Shown in pieces: positions 54,727 to 64,000 of a stretch of DNA of 64,000 nt. Position 1 is the stretch's first letter. Every line of letters starts with the position of its first letter. The stretch spans positions 354,802,750-354,866,749 of the forward strand of contig NC_069659.1 of NCBI RefSeq assembly GCF_027244095.1, given 5' to 3'. The translations under genes and the position numbers were made by a program. This stretch comes from Hemicordylus capensis (lineage: Eukaryota; Chordata; Lepidosauria; Squamata; Cordylidae). Under the pieces are notes generated by a model that worked only from the letters and a program-made list of their open reading frames with translations, made no database searches and was not told the DNA's origin.

Positions 54727-55065
54727 GTAGCATGGGAGGAGAGCTGGTCTGATGGGAGGAGAGCTGGTCTTGTGGTAGCAAGCATGACTTGTCCCCTTAG
54801 TTAAGCAGGGTCTGCCCTGGTTTGCATTTGAATGGGAGACTGTGTGTGAGCACTGGAAGGTATTCCCCTCAGGGGATGGAGCCGCTCTGGGAAGAGCATC
54901 TACGTTCTAAGTTCCCTCCCTGGCAGCATCTCCAAGAGAGGGCTGAGAGAGATTCCTGCCTGCAACCTTGGAGAAGCCGCTGCCAGTCTGTGTAGACAAT
55001 ACTGAGCGAGATGGACTGATGGTCTGACTCAGTATATGGCAGCTTCCTATGTTCCTATGTTCTGA
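54727..55065 (+). mobile_element. Composite SINE with 5S-rRNA-like head
   Basis: It starts GGAGAGCTGGTCTTGTGGTA after a short duplicated start, has AGTTAAGCAGGGTCTGCCC, and ends ATGGCAGCTTCCTATGTTCC. It is full length. Confidence 0.85.
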
Positions 55066-55214
55066 TACCTAGAAAATGGTCAGTTTGCCAATCATTGATG
55101 GCTGTTAATGTCAATATTTTTGTTAATGTCCCCAGTACTGGATTATTGGAAATGCTAGAACTCTACCAGAACCACCGAGTCCTATGGTAGGGAGGGAGGG
55201 AGGAAAGGAGTTGA

Positions 55215-55440
55215 AATAGCATAGCCAGCCAGCATAGCATAGTGGTTAGAGTGTTGGACTAGGACCGGGAAGACCCAAGTTCAAATCCCCATTCAACCAT
55301 GAAACTCACTGGGTGACTCTGGGCCAGCCATGTATCTTTCAGCCTAACCTACTTCACAAGGTTGTTGTGAGGATTAACATCACCATGTACATCGCTCTGA
55401 ACTCATCGGAAGGAAAGTGGGATATAAATGTAAATAAATA
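55215..55440 (+). mobile_element. tRNA-derived SINE (CORE-SINE-like)
   Basis: CATAGTGGTTAGAGTGTTGG (A box), AAGTTCAAATCCCC (B box), CCTACTTCACAAGGTTGTTG and GATATAAATGTAAATAAATA. The best-preserved copy of this family here. Confidence 0.8.
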
Positions 55441-55829
55441 AATGTGTACAGCAGCAGGCTCCTTTAAAGACACAGAAGGAGAACTTGAATTTATTTATTT
55501 GTTGTTATTAGTAGAGTCGTAGTCGAATCAGCACCATGCACTGAATGATAATCTCGTCTGCCATATTGAAAAAAGATCATTTCTTTGGATCATATTTTTC
55601 TTGGAATACTGATCATGATCATCTCCTTTATTTCATTATTAGCAAAAATAACTGGTGGCTCTCCCCATTGGCTGAAAATAAGAGACAAATGGCGTCCCGT
55701 AAGGGGCAGGCAGTTTTGAGCAGAAATAAGGGATGTTTCTGCTAATAAGGCTGTTGCTAACCCTACTCTCAAGGGACAGATACCCTCTTGTTTTGAAGAG
55801 GGCAAGCCAAAAGCAGGCCATGCCCTTTA

Positions 55830-56220
55830 ATTATTTTATTTATTTATTGTTAAATTTATATATCCCCTTTCATCGAAACAATCCCAAGGCAGTTTACAGC
55901 AAAATTTAAAAACAAGATTGTGAAAAAGACACAATTGAAATATTAAGCTAAACATATAAAACAAATCTGATTAAAAATTTAAAACAAAAGCATAAAAGCA
56001 ATACAGAGTACAAAGAGCAGCAGCAGAGACAATCAGATACAAGCCTGGGCTAAAAGCCACGATTTAACATGCTTTCTAAAAGCTGTGATGGAGACCGAGG
56101 AGCGAATAGCCACCGGGAGAGCATTCCAGAGTCTGGGGGCAGCAACAGAGAAGGCCCTGTCCCGCATGCACGACAACTGAGCCTCCCTCATTGTTGGCAC
56201 CTGGAGCAGAGCCCCCACAG
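55830..56220 (-). mobile_element. L2-like LINE 3' end
   Basis: The minus frame reads RAFSVAAPRLWNALPVAIRS then SITAFRKHVKSWLLAQ, the C-terminal block of the polymerase. The tail side is AAATTTATATATCCCCTTTC on the plus strand. Confidence 0.75.
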
Positions 56221-56284
56221 ATAATTAGCCCTTAGTTGTTCAGTTTGTGGGTCAATTTTGCAGTGATGGGGCGGGGGGGCACTA

Positions 56285-56400
56285 ATCACGGGATAGCCCA
56301 GGGGTCTCCCTGCTTGGGTCCCCAGATGCTGCTGGATGATAACTCCTAGCATCCCCAGCCACAATGGGCAACAGCAGGGGGTGATGGGAGCTAGGGTTGC
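56285..56400. mobile_element. Palindromic MITE, degraded
   Basis: CCCCAGATGCTGCTGG, AGCATCCCCAGCCACAATGG and GGGTGATGGGAGCTAGG. Confidence 0.6.
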
Positions 56401-56569
56401 CAACATTTCATTGCTAGAATGATGGACTGGGGGGGCAGTTTGGAGGGGCTGGGGGGGCAGGCGGGGGGGGAGGTGTATGCAGTGGTAATCAAGAGCCTGA
56501 GTATCAATGATGTATATACTATTGAATTATATGCTATTGAATAATGCCAGCTTTGTTATTATTTAGAAC

Positions 56570-56706
56570 AGGGATTCTCAACAGTGGGTCCCCAGATGTT
56601 TTTGGACTTCAGCTCCCATAATCCCCAACCAAAGGCCACTGGGGCTAGGAATTATGGGAGTTGAAGTCCAATAACATCTGGGGACCCAACGTTGAGAATC
56701 CCTGAT
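56570..56706. mobile_element. Palindromic MITE
   Basis: GGGATTCTCAACAGTGGGTC on the left and GACCCAACGTTGAGAATCCC on the right, with GCTCCCATAATCCCC and GGAATTATGGGAGTTGAAG arms. It lies 270 bp before SLC51A exon 5. Confidence 0.8.
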
Positions 56707-56975
56707 TTAGAACATATTCAGGTTTTCAACCAAAAACTTTTCAAAATAGTTTACATAGCAAAAGGAATAAAATGCCCTTCCCTACCGCAAGTATTTTACA
56801 CTGCCACTGCTCGCCTCGCCGCCAAAACGGGGGACAAACGCTGTCCCTACAGGGACCAACATTTCACCCCTGAAATGCGGGACGTCCCGCGGAATGCGGG
56901 GCAGTTGGCCACCCCAATGGGAGCTGTAGTCAGACTCAAAACACTGACGGCTGGCTTTCCCCGGTTCACTTCCAG

Positions 56976-57134
56976 GTACTTTGCTGTCTGCTTCTACCTC
57001 CTGATGCTGGTCATGGTCGAAGGCTTTGGGGGGAAGGAGGCCGTGATCAAGGCCTTGAAGGACACTCCCATGGTGATCAGCACCGGGCCTTGCTGCTGCT
57101 GCTGCCCTTGCTGCCCCCGTGTCACCATGACCAA
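56976..57134 (+). CDS. SLC51A: SLC51A exon 5 (TM3 and cysteine cluster)
   Basis: The acceptor is CGGTTCACTTCCAG and the donor GACCAA|GTGAGT (phase 2). It reads YFAVCFYLLMLVMVEGFGGK then EAVIKALKDTPMVISTGPCC then CCCPCCPRVTMTK. LLMLVMVEGFGGKEAV is identical to human. The run PCCCCCPCCP (seven cysteines) is also conserved. In this family it lies next to the membrane and is a strong candidate for S-acylation. Confidence 0.97.
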
Positions 57135-57364
57135 GTGAGTGACCAAGGGCGGCGGCGGGGGGTGGTGGGAGTTGTAGTTCAACAACAGCTGGAGAGCTGA
57201 GGTTGCCTGCCCCTGTGCTGAAGGGCCAGCAATGAAAGGACCCCTCCGAAGGGGCAGGGAGACCAGAGTTTGGCTTCCTTCGGAGGAAAGAGCCCTGGGG
57301 ACTTCTGGCATCTTTGTACTATTGGCTGCTGTATTTACAAATAGACCAGTGGAGCACCAAGCAC

Positions 57365-57778
57365 CAAGAACCCTATTAAAGTAAAGTAAAGTTGTGCCGT
57401 TGAGTCGGTGTCAACTCCGGGCAACCACCGAGTGAGCTATCTATCTATCTATTTATCAAATTTGTACACCGCCCCAAACTTTTGTCCCTGGGCGGTTAAC
57501 AATAGCATCAAACAAGTTAAAAACATATACAAAAGCAATTTAACGATTTAAAAATAAACCAGAAATTAAAACCTAAACATTTAGGAAGCAGAGAAAGCTT
57601 GGGCGAAAAAGATGGGTTTTCAGGTGTTTTTTGAAAATTGCCAGAGATGGGGAGGATCGTATCCCAGCAGGGAGCGCATTGCACAATCTCGGGGCAGCGA
57701 CCGAGAAGGCTCCGTCTCTGTGTAGTCACCAAACGAGTTGGCAGTAACTGGTGACGGACCTCCTCAGATGACCTCAAA
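57365..57778 (-). mobile_element. L2-like LINE 3' end beside a Sauria SINE fragment
   Basis: 57372-57430 has the SINE end GCCGTTGAGTCGGTGTCAAC. 57437-57775 is the inverse of a LINE C-terminus (ACCGCCCCAAACTTTTG, GCACAATCTCGGGGCAGCG), whose minus strand gives a decayed LINE block. Confidence 0.65.
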
Positions 57779-57825
57779 CGGGCTCATAGTGAAGTTTACC
57801 ATTGCCAACTCCCACTCAGTATGTG

Positions 57826-58075
57826 GTTGTTGTGCCGTCGAGTTGATGTTAACTCCTGGCGACCACAGAGCCATGTGGTTGTCTTTTGGTAGAATACAGG
57901 AGGGGTTTACCATTGCCTCCTCCCGCACAGTATGAGATGATGCCTTTCAGCATCTTCCTATGTCGCTGCTGCCCAATAAAGGTGTTTCCCATATTCTGGC
58001 AAACACACCAGCGGGGATTTGAACCGGCAACCTCTTGCTCCCTAGACAAGTTACTTCCCCATTGCACCATTAGCT
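57826..58075 (-). mobile_element. Sauria SINE
   Basis: Inverse copy: GTGCCGTCGAGTTGATG, CACAGTATGAGATGATGCC, GGATTTGAACCGGCAACC, CATTGCACCATTAGC. It lies in SLC51A intron 5. Confidence 0.85.
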
Positions 58076-58194
58076 GGCTACAAGAGCCCTATTAGGGACC
58101 CATTAAAACATTGCCAAGTAGTGAGCAAGCTTCCGAGTTCTCCAGAACTTTTCTTCAGAATACGAAGCAAAGCAACATGTAGTGGGGAGCTGAG

Positions 58195-58525
58195 GAGACC
58201 AAGGGAGAAAAGCTGGACTTGTGGCAGCAAGCATGAATTGCCCCCTTTGCTAAGCAGGATGCACCCTGGTTTTCATTTGAATGGGAGACTACACACGAGC
58301 ACTGTAAGATATTCCCCTTTGGGGATGGGGCCACGCTGGGAAGAGCACCTGCATGCTTGCATGCAGGAGGTCTCAACTTCCCTCCCTGGCAGCATCTCCA
58401 AGATAGGGCTGAGAGAGATTCCTGCCTACAACTTTGGAGAAGCCTCTGCCAGTCTGTGTAGACAATACTGAGCTAGGTAGACCAATGGTCTGACTCAGTA
58501 GAAGGCAGCTTCCTTTGTTTCTAAG
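58195..58525 (+). mobile_element. Composite SINE with 5S-rRNA-like head
   Basis: It starts AAAAGCTGGACTTGTGGCAG and has TTTGCTAAGCAGGATGCACC. A well-kept tRNA-like middle follows (GGGGATGGGGCC, GAGCACCTGCATGC, CTTGCATGCAGGAGGTC). The end is GAAGGCAGCTTCCTTTG. Confidence 0.85.
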
Positions 58526-58688
58526 CTGGGCATGTTGTGCACTTACTGCTGGGGTGGAGAAGAGGAAGGTGGCGCCAAATGCTACTCAACAAGTTTCTGC
58601 TGGAAGAGATATGAATTGTTTTGTGGTTTGGTGTGTGTGTGTGTGGAGTTGCTAGGAACAAGCACCTCCTGCCTCTTTCTTTTTGCAG

Positions 58689-58800
58689 ACAAAAACTGAA
58701 GTTAATGCTGCTGGGAACCTTCCAATATGCCTTCCTCAGAGCAGCTGCTGTCTTCCTGGGGCTAGTCCTGACCACTGAAGGCCTGTATAACCCAGCGGAT
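58689..58800 (+). CDS. SLC51A: SLC51A exon 6 (TM4)
   Basis: The acceptor is CTGCCTCTTTCTTTTTGCAG and the donor GCGGAT|GTAAGT (phase 0). It reads KQKLKLMLLGTFQYAFLRAA then AVFLGLVLTTEGLYNPAD. Human is LQLLMLGPFQYAFLK and VPDGIYDPAD. FQYAFL and the closing Y(N/D)PAD are the conserved anchors. Confidence 0.96.
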
Positions 58801-59363
58801 GTAAGTATCCACCATCGCCTGCCTTTCAAAGCCCAAGGGAGTATATTTCCAAGGGGCTGCAGCTCAGTTGAAGAGCATCTGCATTGCATGCAGACAAGCA
58901 GAAGATAAACCGTTTTTAAAATCAAATGTACTTTCCGGTTGAGGTAGCTTTTCATTCAGTTTACAGGTGGGGAAAGCGTAAGTGCTGCTTAAAGTGTCAT
59001 TTGCAAAGAAAAGATGACCTCTATCCATCTCGTTCTGTGTTTGTGGCAGAATCTAAGCCTATTATGTTATTACAAACACAGAATGGGGAAACGTCAAACC
59101 AATATCCAATGCAAGAAAGAAAATGCAAAACAAATAGGAGAAACTTAAAAAGGAAACAAGAAGCTTGTAAAGCAAACAGAAGGGATACAAGGCAAACACA
59201 TGTCTGCAATTTCTCTGTCAATTGCCAGATCCTGGAGACCAGGACTGAGCTGGCCTTTAGTCTGAACCCCCTCCGGCACTTGAATTATATCTATCTATAT
59301 GAGAGAGTGAGAGAGAGAGAGAGAACACCATCCATGACGTACTACTCGGTGCTTAACAAAGAA

Positions 59364-59578
59364 GGAGAGGAGAACTGGTCTATGAGAGAAGAGCTGGGCT
59401 TATGAGAAGAGAGCTGGTCTTGTGGTAGCAAGCATGATTTGTCCCCTTAGCTAAGCAGGGTCTGCCTGGTTGCATATGAATGGGAGACTTGATCTGTGAG
59501 CACTGTAAGATCTTCCCCTCAGGTGATGAAAGAGCAGAAGATTCCAAGTTCCCTCCCTGGCAGCATCTCCAAGATAAG
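59364..59578 (+). mobile_element. Composite SINE, left part (split)
   Basis: It starts GAGAGCTGGTCTTGTGGTAG at about 59408, after duplicated starts, and runs to GATAAGGCT. The rest of this SINE is at 60947-61060. Confidence 0.8.
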
Positions 59579-59579
59579 G

Positions 59580-60946
59580 CTCTCCCCCTGCTAACTGAGC
59601 AAAGAGGCACCTTTTAACGTGGTGATTCTCTTTATTTAGCAGGGGGAGAGTAACTGGCCCTCTCCACCCCCAGCACAGTGCTTCCAGTGACTCTTGCTGG
59701 TGTCTATCTTCTGTTTCTTTTTAGATTGTGAGCCCTTTGGGGACAGGGAGCCATCTTATCTTATCTTATTTATTATTTATCTGTTTTAACTGCCCTGAGC
59801 CATTTTTGGAAGGGCAGTATAGAAATCGAATTAATCCTATATAATAAAAGGCTAAGTGAGTGGCCGTGGCTTTGGAACGTTGGGGATCTGCGTCCCTGCC
59901 TCCCTGGGCTGTTCTGGGCCTGTGCGAAGCGCAGGCCCAGAAGAGCCCAAGGGACACAGGACCGCAGACACCAGTGTCCCACAGCCACGGGCGGCCATTA
60001 GCCGGTGTGTGGCGGCGGGGGAAAGTGGCCGAGGCGGCGGTAGAGCCGCCACCTCGGCCATGAGCTGCGGCACGGCGAGAGGAGGCCGAGGCAACCAGAA
60101 GCGGCCGCCCTGAAAAAGGCGAGGGCAATGGCGGCGGGGGAAGACCGCGGCGGGGGAAGACCAAGACGGGGGACAGGGAAGCTGGGCGAGGTGGCGGCAA
60201 AGCCGCCAACGAGGCCCCCACCCGCTCACAGCCGTCGCCCCCGCCTGCTCACCCGCCCTCCCAGCTGCCCAAAATGAAGCTGGGCGAAGTGGCGGCGAAG
60301 CCGCCAACGAGGCCCCCGCCCGCTCACAGCCGCCGCCTGCTCACCCGCCCTCCCAGCTGCCCAAAATCACCTTCGCCGCTCCCCCCCCCAAAGATTAAGG
60401 GCCAAAATGGCCCATGAGAAGGTCGCCGCCCCCGCCTATTGCCCTCCCAGCTGTCGAAGACCACCTTACCCGCTCCAGCCCGAGGGAAAAGAGAGGCGCT
60501 CACGAGCAGAGCTCCTCTCTGTGCTAAGTCACTGCTCAAACTGCCGCTATGGATGCAAAGGACGCCTATTGCGTCCATTGCGACAGTATGGGCAGCAGCT
60601 TAACACAGAGAGTAGCTCTGTTTCCGAGTTCCTCTCTTCTCCTTCGGGCTGGAGCGGGTAAGGTGGGCTCCGGCAGCTGGGTGCGCGGGAGGGCGATAGG
60701 CGGGGGCGGCCACCTTCTCATGGGCCATTTTGGCCGTTATTCATCCACAACCCCCCCCCCCAAGTAAAAGCAAAATAAGGAAGAACAAAAACAGAGACAA
60801 CAACAAAAACACAAAACAAAAAGAGAGAGGGGACAAGTGGGGGAAAAAGAGACAGAAAGAGAGAGAGAGAGAGACAGAAAAGACGGGATAGAAAGCTAGC
60901 GCCCGTTATCATAACGGGCTTAAAAATACTAGTAATAATAATAATA
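59580..60946 (+). mobile_element. Short retroposon (GATTGTGAGCCC family) with Helitron in its tail
   Basis: It begins CTCCCCCTGCTAACTGAGC and has AGTGACTCTTGCTGGTGTC, TTTTTAGATTGTGAGCCC and GGCAGTATAGAAATCGAATT. The (AAT)n tail resumes at 60933 after the Helitron. ATAAGGCT flanks the whole unit on both sides (ending 59579 and 60952), consistent with an 8-bp target duplication in the SINE. Confidence 0.75.
59835..60932 (+). mobile_element. Helitron, non-autonomous
   Basis: The 5' end is TCCTATATAATAAAAGGC. The 3' end has the hairpin GCCCGTTATCATAACGGGC (60901-60919) followed after nine bases by CTAG. The flanks are A on the left and T on the right, the standard AT insertion site. The 1.1-kb interior is very GC-rich, has a tandemly repeated block (about 60177-60270 and 60280-60365) and inverted segments (60355-60440 against 60640-60735). 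It encodes no Rep/helicase. It lies in SLC51A intron 6. Confidence 0.9.
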
Positions 60947-61060
60947 AGGCTGAGAGAGATTCCTGCCTGCAACAGTGGAGAAGCCGCTGCCAGTCTGTGA
61001 AGACTATACTGAGCTAGATAGACCAAGGGTCTGACTCAGTATATGGCAGCTTCTTATGTC
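60947..61060 (+). mobile_element. Composite SINE, right part (split)
   Basis: It continues from 59578: GGCTGAGAGAGATTCCTGCC to ATGGCAGCTTCTTATG. A further short 3' scrap of the same family is at 61115-61180. Confidence 0.8.
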
Positions 61061-61789
61061 CCAGGCCAAGTCCCAAGCATTTCCAGGTAGGGTTGGTAAA
61101 TTCCCCCTTCTGAAGCCCTGGAGAGCGATACTGAGCTAGATGGACCAATGGCCTGACTCTGGCTAAGGCAGCTCCCTTAAGTTGTGTGATGCTCCCAACA
61201 CCAACACCCCTTTCCTGTTCCGTGGTCATCAAAACGTTTTCTTCTCCAAGCAGCAGCTTCATGCTCTCCCTGGGCTAGAAGTCATCCAGTGGCTACTTAG
61301 AAGCTTTACCCAAGGTACCCGTGACTGTGTGGGAAAGGCATTGCCCTACAGCTTGGGAACGCAGTTCCGATCCCTCTGATCCCTCCCCCCCATTTCTAAG
61401 CGGCTGCTTGTATTCTGGCTCCGTGCACCTTACCCCCTCTGTCCACATGGTTTGTGCTTCCCGAGAACAGGCCAAGATGCAATGCAGGCAGAGATGTCAG
61501 GAATGGCCTCAAAGCAGCTGATGCCGTTTCCTCTTCAAGGTTAGGGAAGCTTTCTCTGTCTGCTTTGCAGAGCACCACACATGCTAATGGGAACTGCTTG
61601 GAGGAGGGCTGGGGCAAAGCTGACCCACAGAGATACTTTGGTTAACATTAGGGCAACATAGGACTGATCCCATGGCTATTTTTCCGTATTTGTGCCTTTT
61701 ACAAGTGGGGATAATTAGTGGTAACATTCCATTACAATTATTTTTAAGCATCTTGGTTTCTTCTGAAGGTCACTTCTGAATGTTCACTA
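61061..61789. other. SLC51A intron 6, no gene recognised
   Basis: Apart from the SINE scrap at 61115-61180, no repeat or coding signal was named. Confidence 0.45.
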
Positions 61790-62150
61790 TGTCAGGGGTT
61801 CCCAACCGAGGGTCTCCAGATGTTGTGGGCTACGACTCCCATAACCCCCAGCCTTAGTGGCCGTGATGGGGGTTGCATCCCCACACCCCTGCTAACTGGG
61901 CAAAGAGGCACCTTTTAACGTGGTGATTCTCTTTATGTAGCAGGGGGAGAATAACTGGCCCTCTCCACCTCTAGCACAGGACCTCCAGTGCCTCTATCTT
62001 TCCCCCCCTTTTAGATTGTGAGCCCTTTGGGCACAGGGGTCCATCTTATTTATTTATTATTTCTCTATGTAAACCGCCCAGAGCAATTTTTGGAAGGGCG
62101 GTATAGAAATCAAATAAATAAATAATATCTGGGGACCCGCAGTTGGAAAC
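61790..62150. mobile_element. Palindromic MITE split by a short retroposon
   Basis: Left arm 61790-61880 (GGGGTTCCCAACCGAGGGTC, GGCTACGACTCCCATAACC); right arm end 62128-62150 (ATCTGGGGACCCGCAGTTGG). Between them, 61887-62127 is a plus-strand member of the GATTGTGAGCCC family with an (AAAT)n tail. Confidence 0.75.
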
Positions 62151-62344
62151 TGCTGCCCTGTGTGGTGACATCTGTTGTTACCATATCAGGGAGCCTTTTG
62201 GTTCTCAAGTGGATCTCCAAATGCAGAGGCGTCAAACTGTCATGACAAGAAAACTGGCATATACACAAAGCTTATTCTGCTCTGGCAGTCCAAACAGAGG
62301 GAGAAAGATGTATGGAGAAACCCAAAGGCTTACCTCAACAAGCG

Positions 62345-63245
62345 GGGATATTGTAGAACTGGAAGAAGGCAACCAAGATGATCAGGGGCCTGGAGTACCT
62401 TCCTTATGAGGCAAGACTACAACACCTGGGGCTCTTTACCTTGGAAAAGAGGCGACTAAGGGGAGACATGATCGAGGTGGATAAAATTATGCATGGAATG
62501 GAGAGGGTAGACGGAGAGAAATTTTTTCTCCCTCTGTCACAACACTAGAACTGGGGTCACCCCATGAAACTGAAGGTTGGGAAATTTAGGACCAACAAGA
62601 GGAAGTACTTTTTCACACAGCGCATAATCAATCTATGGAATTCCTTGCCATGGGATGTGGTGACGGCCACCAGCTTGGGTGGCTTTACAAGGGGCTTAGA
62701 CAAATCCATGGGGGACAGGTCTATCAATGGCTACTAATCTGGAGAGGAGTGCTGGTCTTGTGGTAGCAAGCATGACTTGTCCCCTTAGCTAAGCAGGGTA
62801 CACCCTGGTTGCATATGAATGGGAAACTAGAAGTGTGAGCACTGTCAGATATTCCCCTCAGGGGATGGAGCCGCTCTGGGAAGAGCAGAGGTTTCCAGTT
62901 CCCTCCCTGGCAGCATCTCCAACATAGGGCTGAGAGAGATTCCTGCCTGGAACCTTGGAGAAGCCACTGCCAGTCTGTGAAGATGATACTTAGCTAGATA
63001 GACCAATCTATCTGACTCAATATATGGCAGCTTCCTATGTTCCTAGTCTGGTGGCTGTGGTCCACCTCTATCCTCAGAGGCATGATGCCTCTGGATCCCA
63101 GTTGCAGGGGAGCAAGAGCAGGAGATGGGGCATGCCTTCACCTCTTGCTGTGAGCTCCCCAGAGGCATCTAGTAGGCTACTGTGGAAAACAGGATGCTGG
63201 ACTAGATAGGCCTTGGGCCTGATTCTGCAGGGCTGTTCTTATGTT
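62345..63245 (+). mobile_element. CR1-type LINE 3' end split by a composite SINE
   Basis: 62345-62738 carries the C-terminal polymerase region (GATCAGGGGCCTGGAGTACC, CTTGCCATGGGATGTGGTG). 63047-63245 continues to GATGCTGGACTAGATAGGCC and GGCTGTTCTTATGTT. The two halves match the intact copy at 15660-16527. Confidence 0.85.
62742..63046 (+). mobile_element. Composite SINE with 5S-rRNA-like head, nested in CR1
   Basis: It starts GGAGTGCTGGTCTTGTGGTA and ends ATGGCAGCTTCCTATGTTCC. CTAATCTGG before it and CTAGTCTGG after it look like the target duplication with one change. Confidence 0.85.
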
Positions 63246-63715
63246 AACCACTGGTGGGGGGTTGCTTTCTGCCCAGTTCATCAGGGTTGCAAGTGCATTG
63301 CAGAAGTACACAATGTGAGTTAGCTGAGAGTCTCGGTTTTCATTTTACCTGAAAGGCAAGTAGCTAGTCCTTGTGGTTGGAGAGTTAGTAGGCGTATCTG
63401 GGCAAGGTATGGTCAAATCTGAGCCGCAAGAGGAAGACGAGGAAGGGTTCCAGTAGTCAGGAGATGGAATTACAGCTACTATCTTGATGTGTATTTCTAT
63501 TTTATGTGTTTCTCAAATGTAGTATTCTGACTGACTGCCACAGTAGATTTTCATAGCAGCTTAATCTCCATGGGCATAGACAGAAAAATAATTTTGCACC
63601 ATTTATTCAAGGGATGAGGTCTGCATGCACAAAAGCAAATGCATATCTCAAGGAGTCCCATCCTCTCCTAATAACCTTCTGAGCATTCATGCTGCCTTTT
63701 CTCTTTCACAACCAG

Positions 63716-63862
63716 ATTTCCGCCACCAGTGTGGCCCTTTGGATAAACACTTTCCTGGGTGTGTCCACCATCTTTGGTCTCTGGGCCCTGGGCATCCTAT
63801 TTCGGCAAGCCAGAACACACCTTCGTGATCAGAACATAGGGGGCAAGTTTGCGACCTTCCAG
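63716..63862 (+). CDS. SLC51A: SLC51A exon 7 (TM5)
   Basis: The acceptor is CCTTTTCTCTTTCACAACCAG and the donor TTCCAG|GTAAGC (phase 0). It reads ISATSVALWINTFLGVSTIF then GLWALGILFRQARTHLRDQN then IGGKFATFQ. Human is STALWINTFLGVSTLLALWT and QARLHLGEQNMGAKFALFQ. The fifth membrane helix and the following basic loop are clear. Confidence 0.97.
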
Positions 63863-63992
63863 GTAAGCACCTTTTGGCCTACTGTTAAGTAGGAAATGGA
63901 AGAACAAGACAGCTGATTCTGTCTTGGGATCAAGATTTTGAATGCCAGCTTTCTGTTGCCACCTCTGATCTTTTTTGTTGTTCTGGTTTCAG

Positions 63993-64000
63993 GTTCTTCT
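63993..64000 (+). CDS. SLC51A: SLC51A exon 8, cut by the window end
   Basis: After TTTGTTGTTCTGGTTTCAG the sequence GTTCTTCT gives VL and part of a third codon, matching human VLLIL at this junction. The rest lies outside the window. Confidence 0.8.

Noticed and set aside
60404-60661. GC-rich open frames inside the Helitron
   Set aside because: Open on both strands because of base composition and the internal inverted repeat; no recognised protein.

Overview
The window is vertebrate nuclear DNA, most probably from a lizard or other squamate. Its interspersed repeats are CR1, L2, RTE/BovB-type and R4-type LINEs, tRNA-derived SINEs of the Sauria SINE type, a SINE with a 5S-rRNA-like head, many short hAT-type DNA transposons and a Helitron. 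No prokaryotic features, rRNA genes, functional tRNA genes or CRISPR arrays were seen. Organism and gene names come from remembered protein families; no database was searched.

Two host genes are recognised, head to head, both interrupted by long repeat-filled introns. On the minus strand (39607 down to about 27786) lie five coding exons of a DHHC palmitoyltransferase that best fits ZDHHC19. On the plus strand (42295 to the right edge) lie eight exons, the last cut by the window end, of SLC51A, the alpha subunit of the organic solute/bile-acid transporter Ost. All splice phases join in frame. The order and orientation ZDHHC19(-) SLC51A(+) match human 3q29. The starts are about 2.7 kb apart. 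About 290 bp upstream of the SLC51A start is a full IR-1 nuclear-receptor element of the kind bound by FXR, the known regulator of this gene in mammals.

Layout. 1-9 kb: L2, CR1 and BovB-type LINE pieces and several SINEs. 9-18 kb: MITEs, one CR1 3' end, microsatellites, and stretches with nothing recognised. 18-27 kb: a possible terminal exon, a very long palindromic transposon, foldback elements and two more weak exon candidates on the minus strand. 27-40 kb: ZDHHC19 exons among LTR relics, MITEs and SINEs. 40-45 kb: intergenic region with the SLC51A promoter and first two exons. 45-52 kb: SLC51A intron 2 with a nearly full-length R4/Dong-like LINE sitting in AAT repeats. 52-64 kb: SLC51A exons 3-8, separated by a hAT element with a clean target duplication, several composite SINEs, and in intron 6 a 1.1-kb Helitron nested in the tail of a retroposon that is itself nested in a SINE.

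Functionally, SLC51A makes the multi-pass subunit of the basolateral bile-acid/steroid exporter, which works with SLC51B. ZDHHC19 makes a membrane S-acyltransferase. Their shared location is old synteny. The run of cysteines in SLC51A is a plausible S-acylation target, but a link to the neighbouring enzyme is only speculation.
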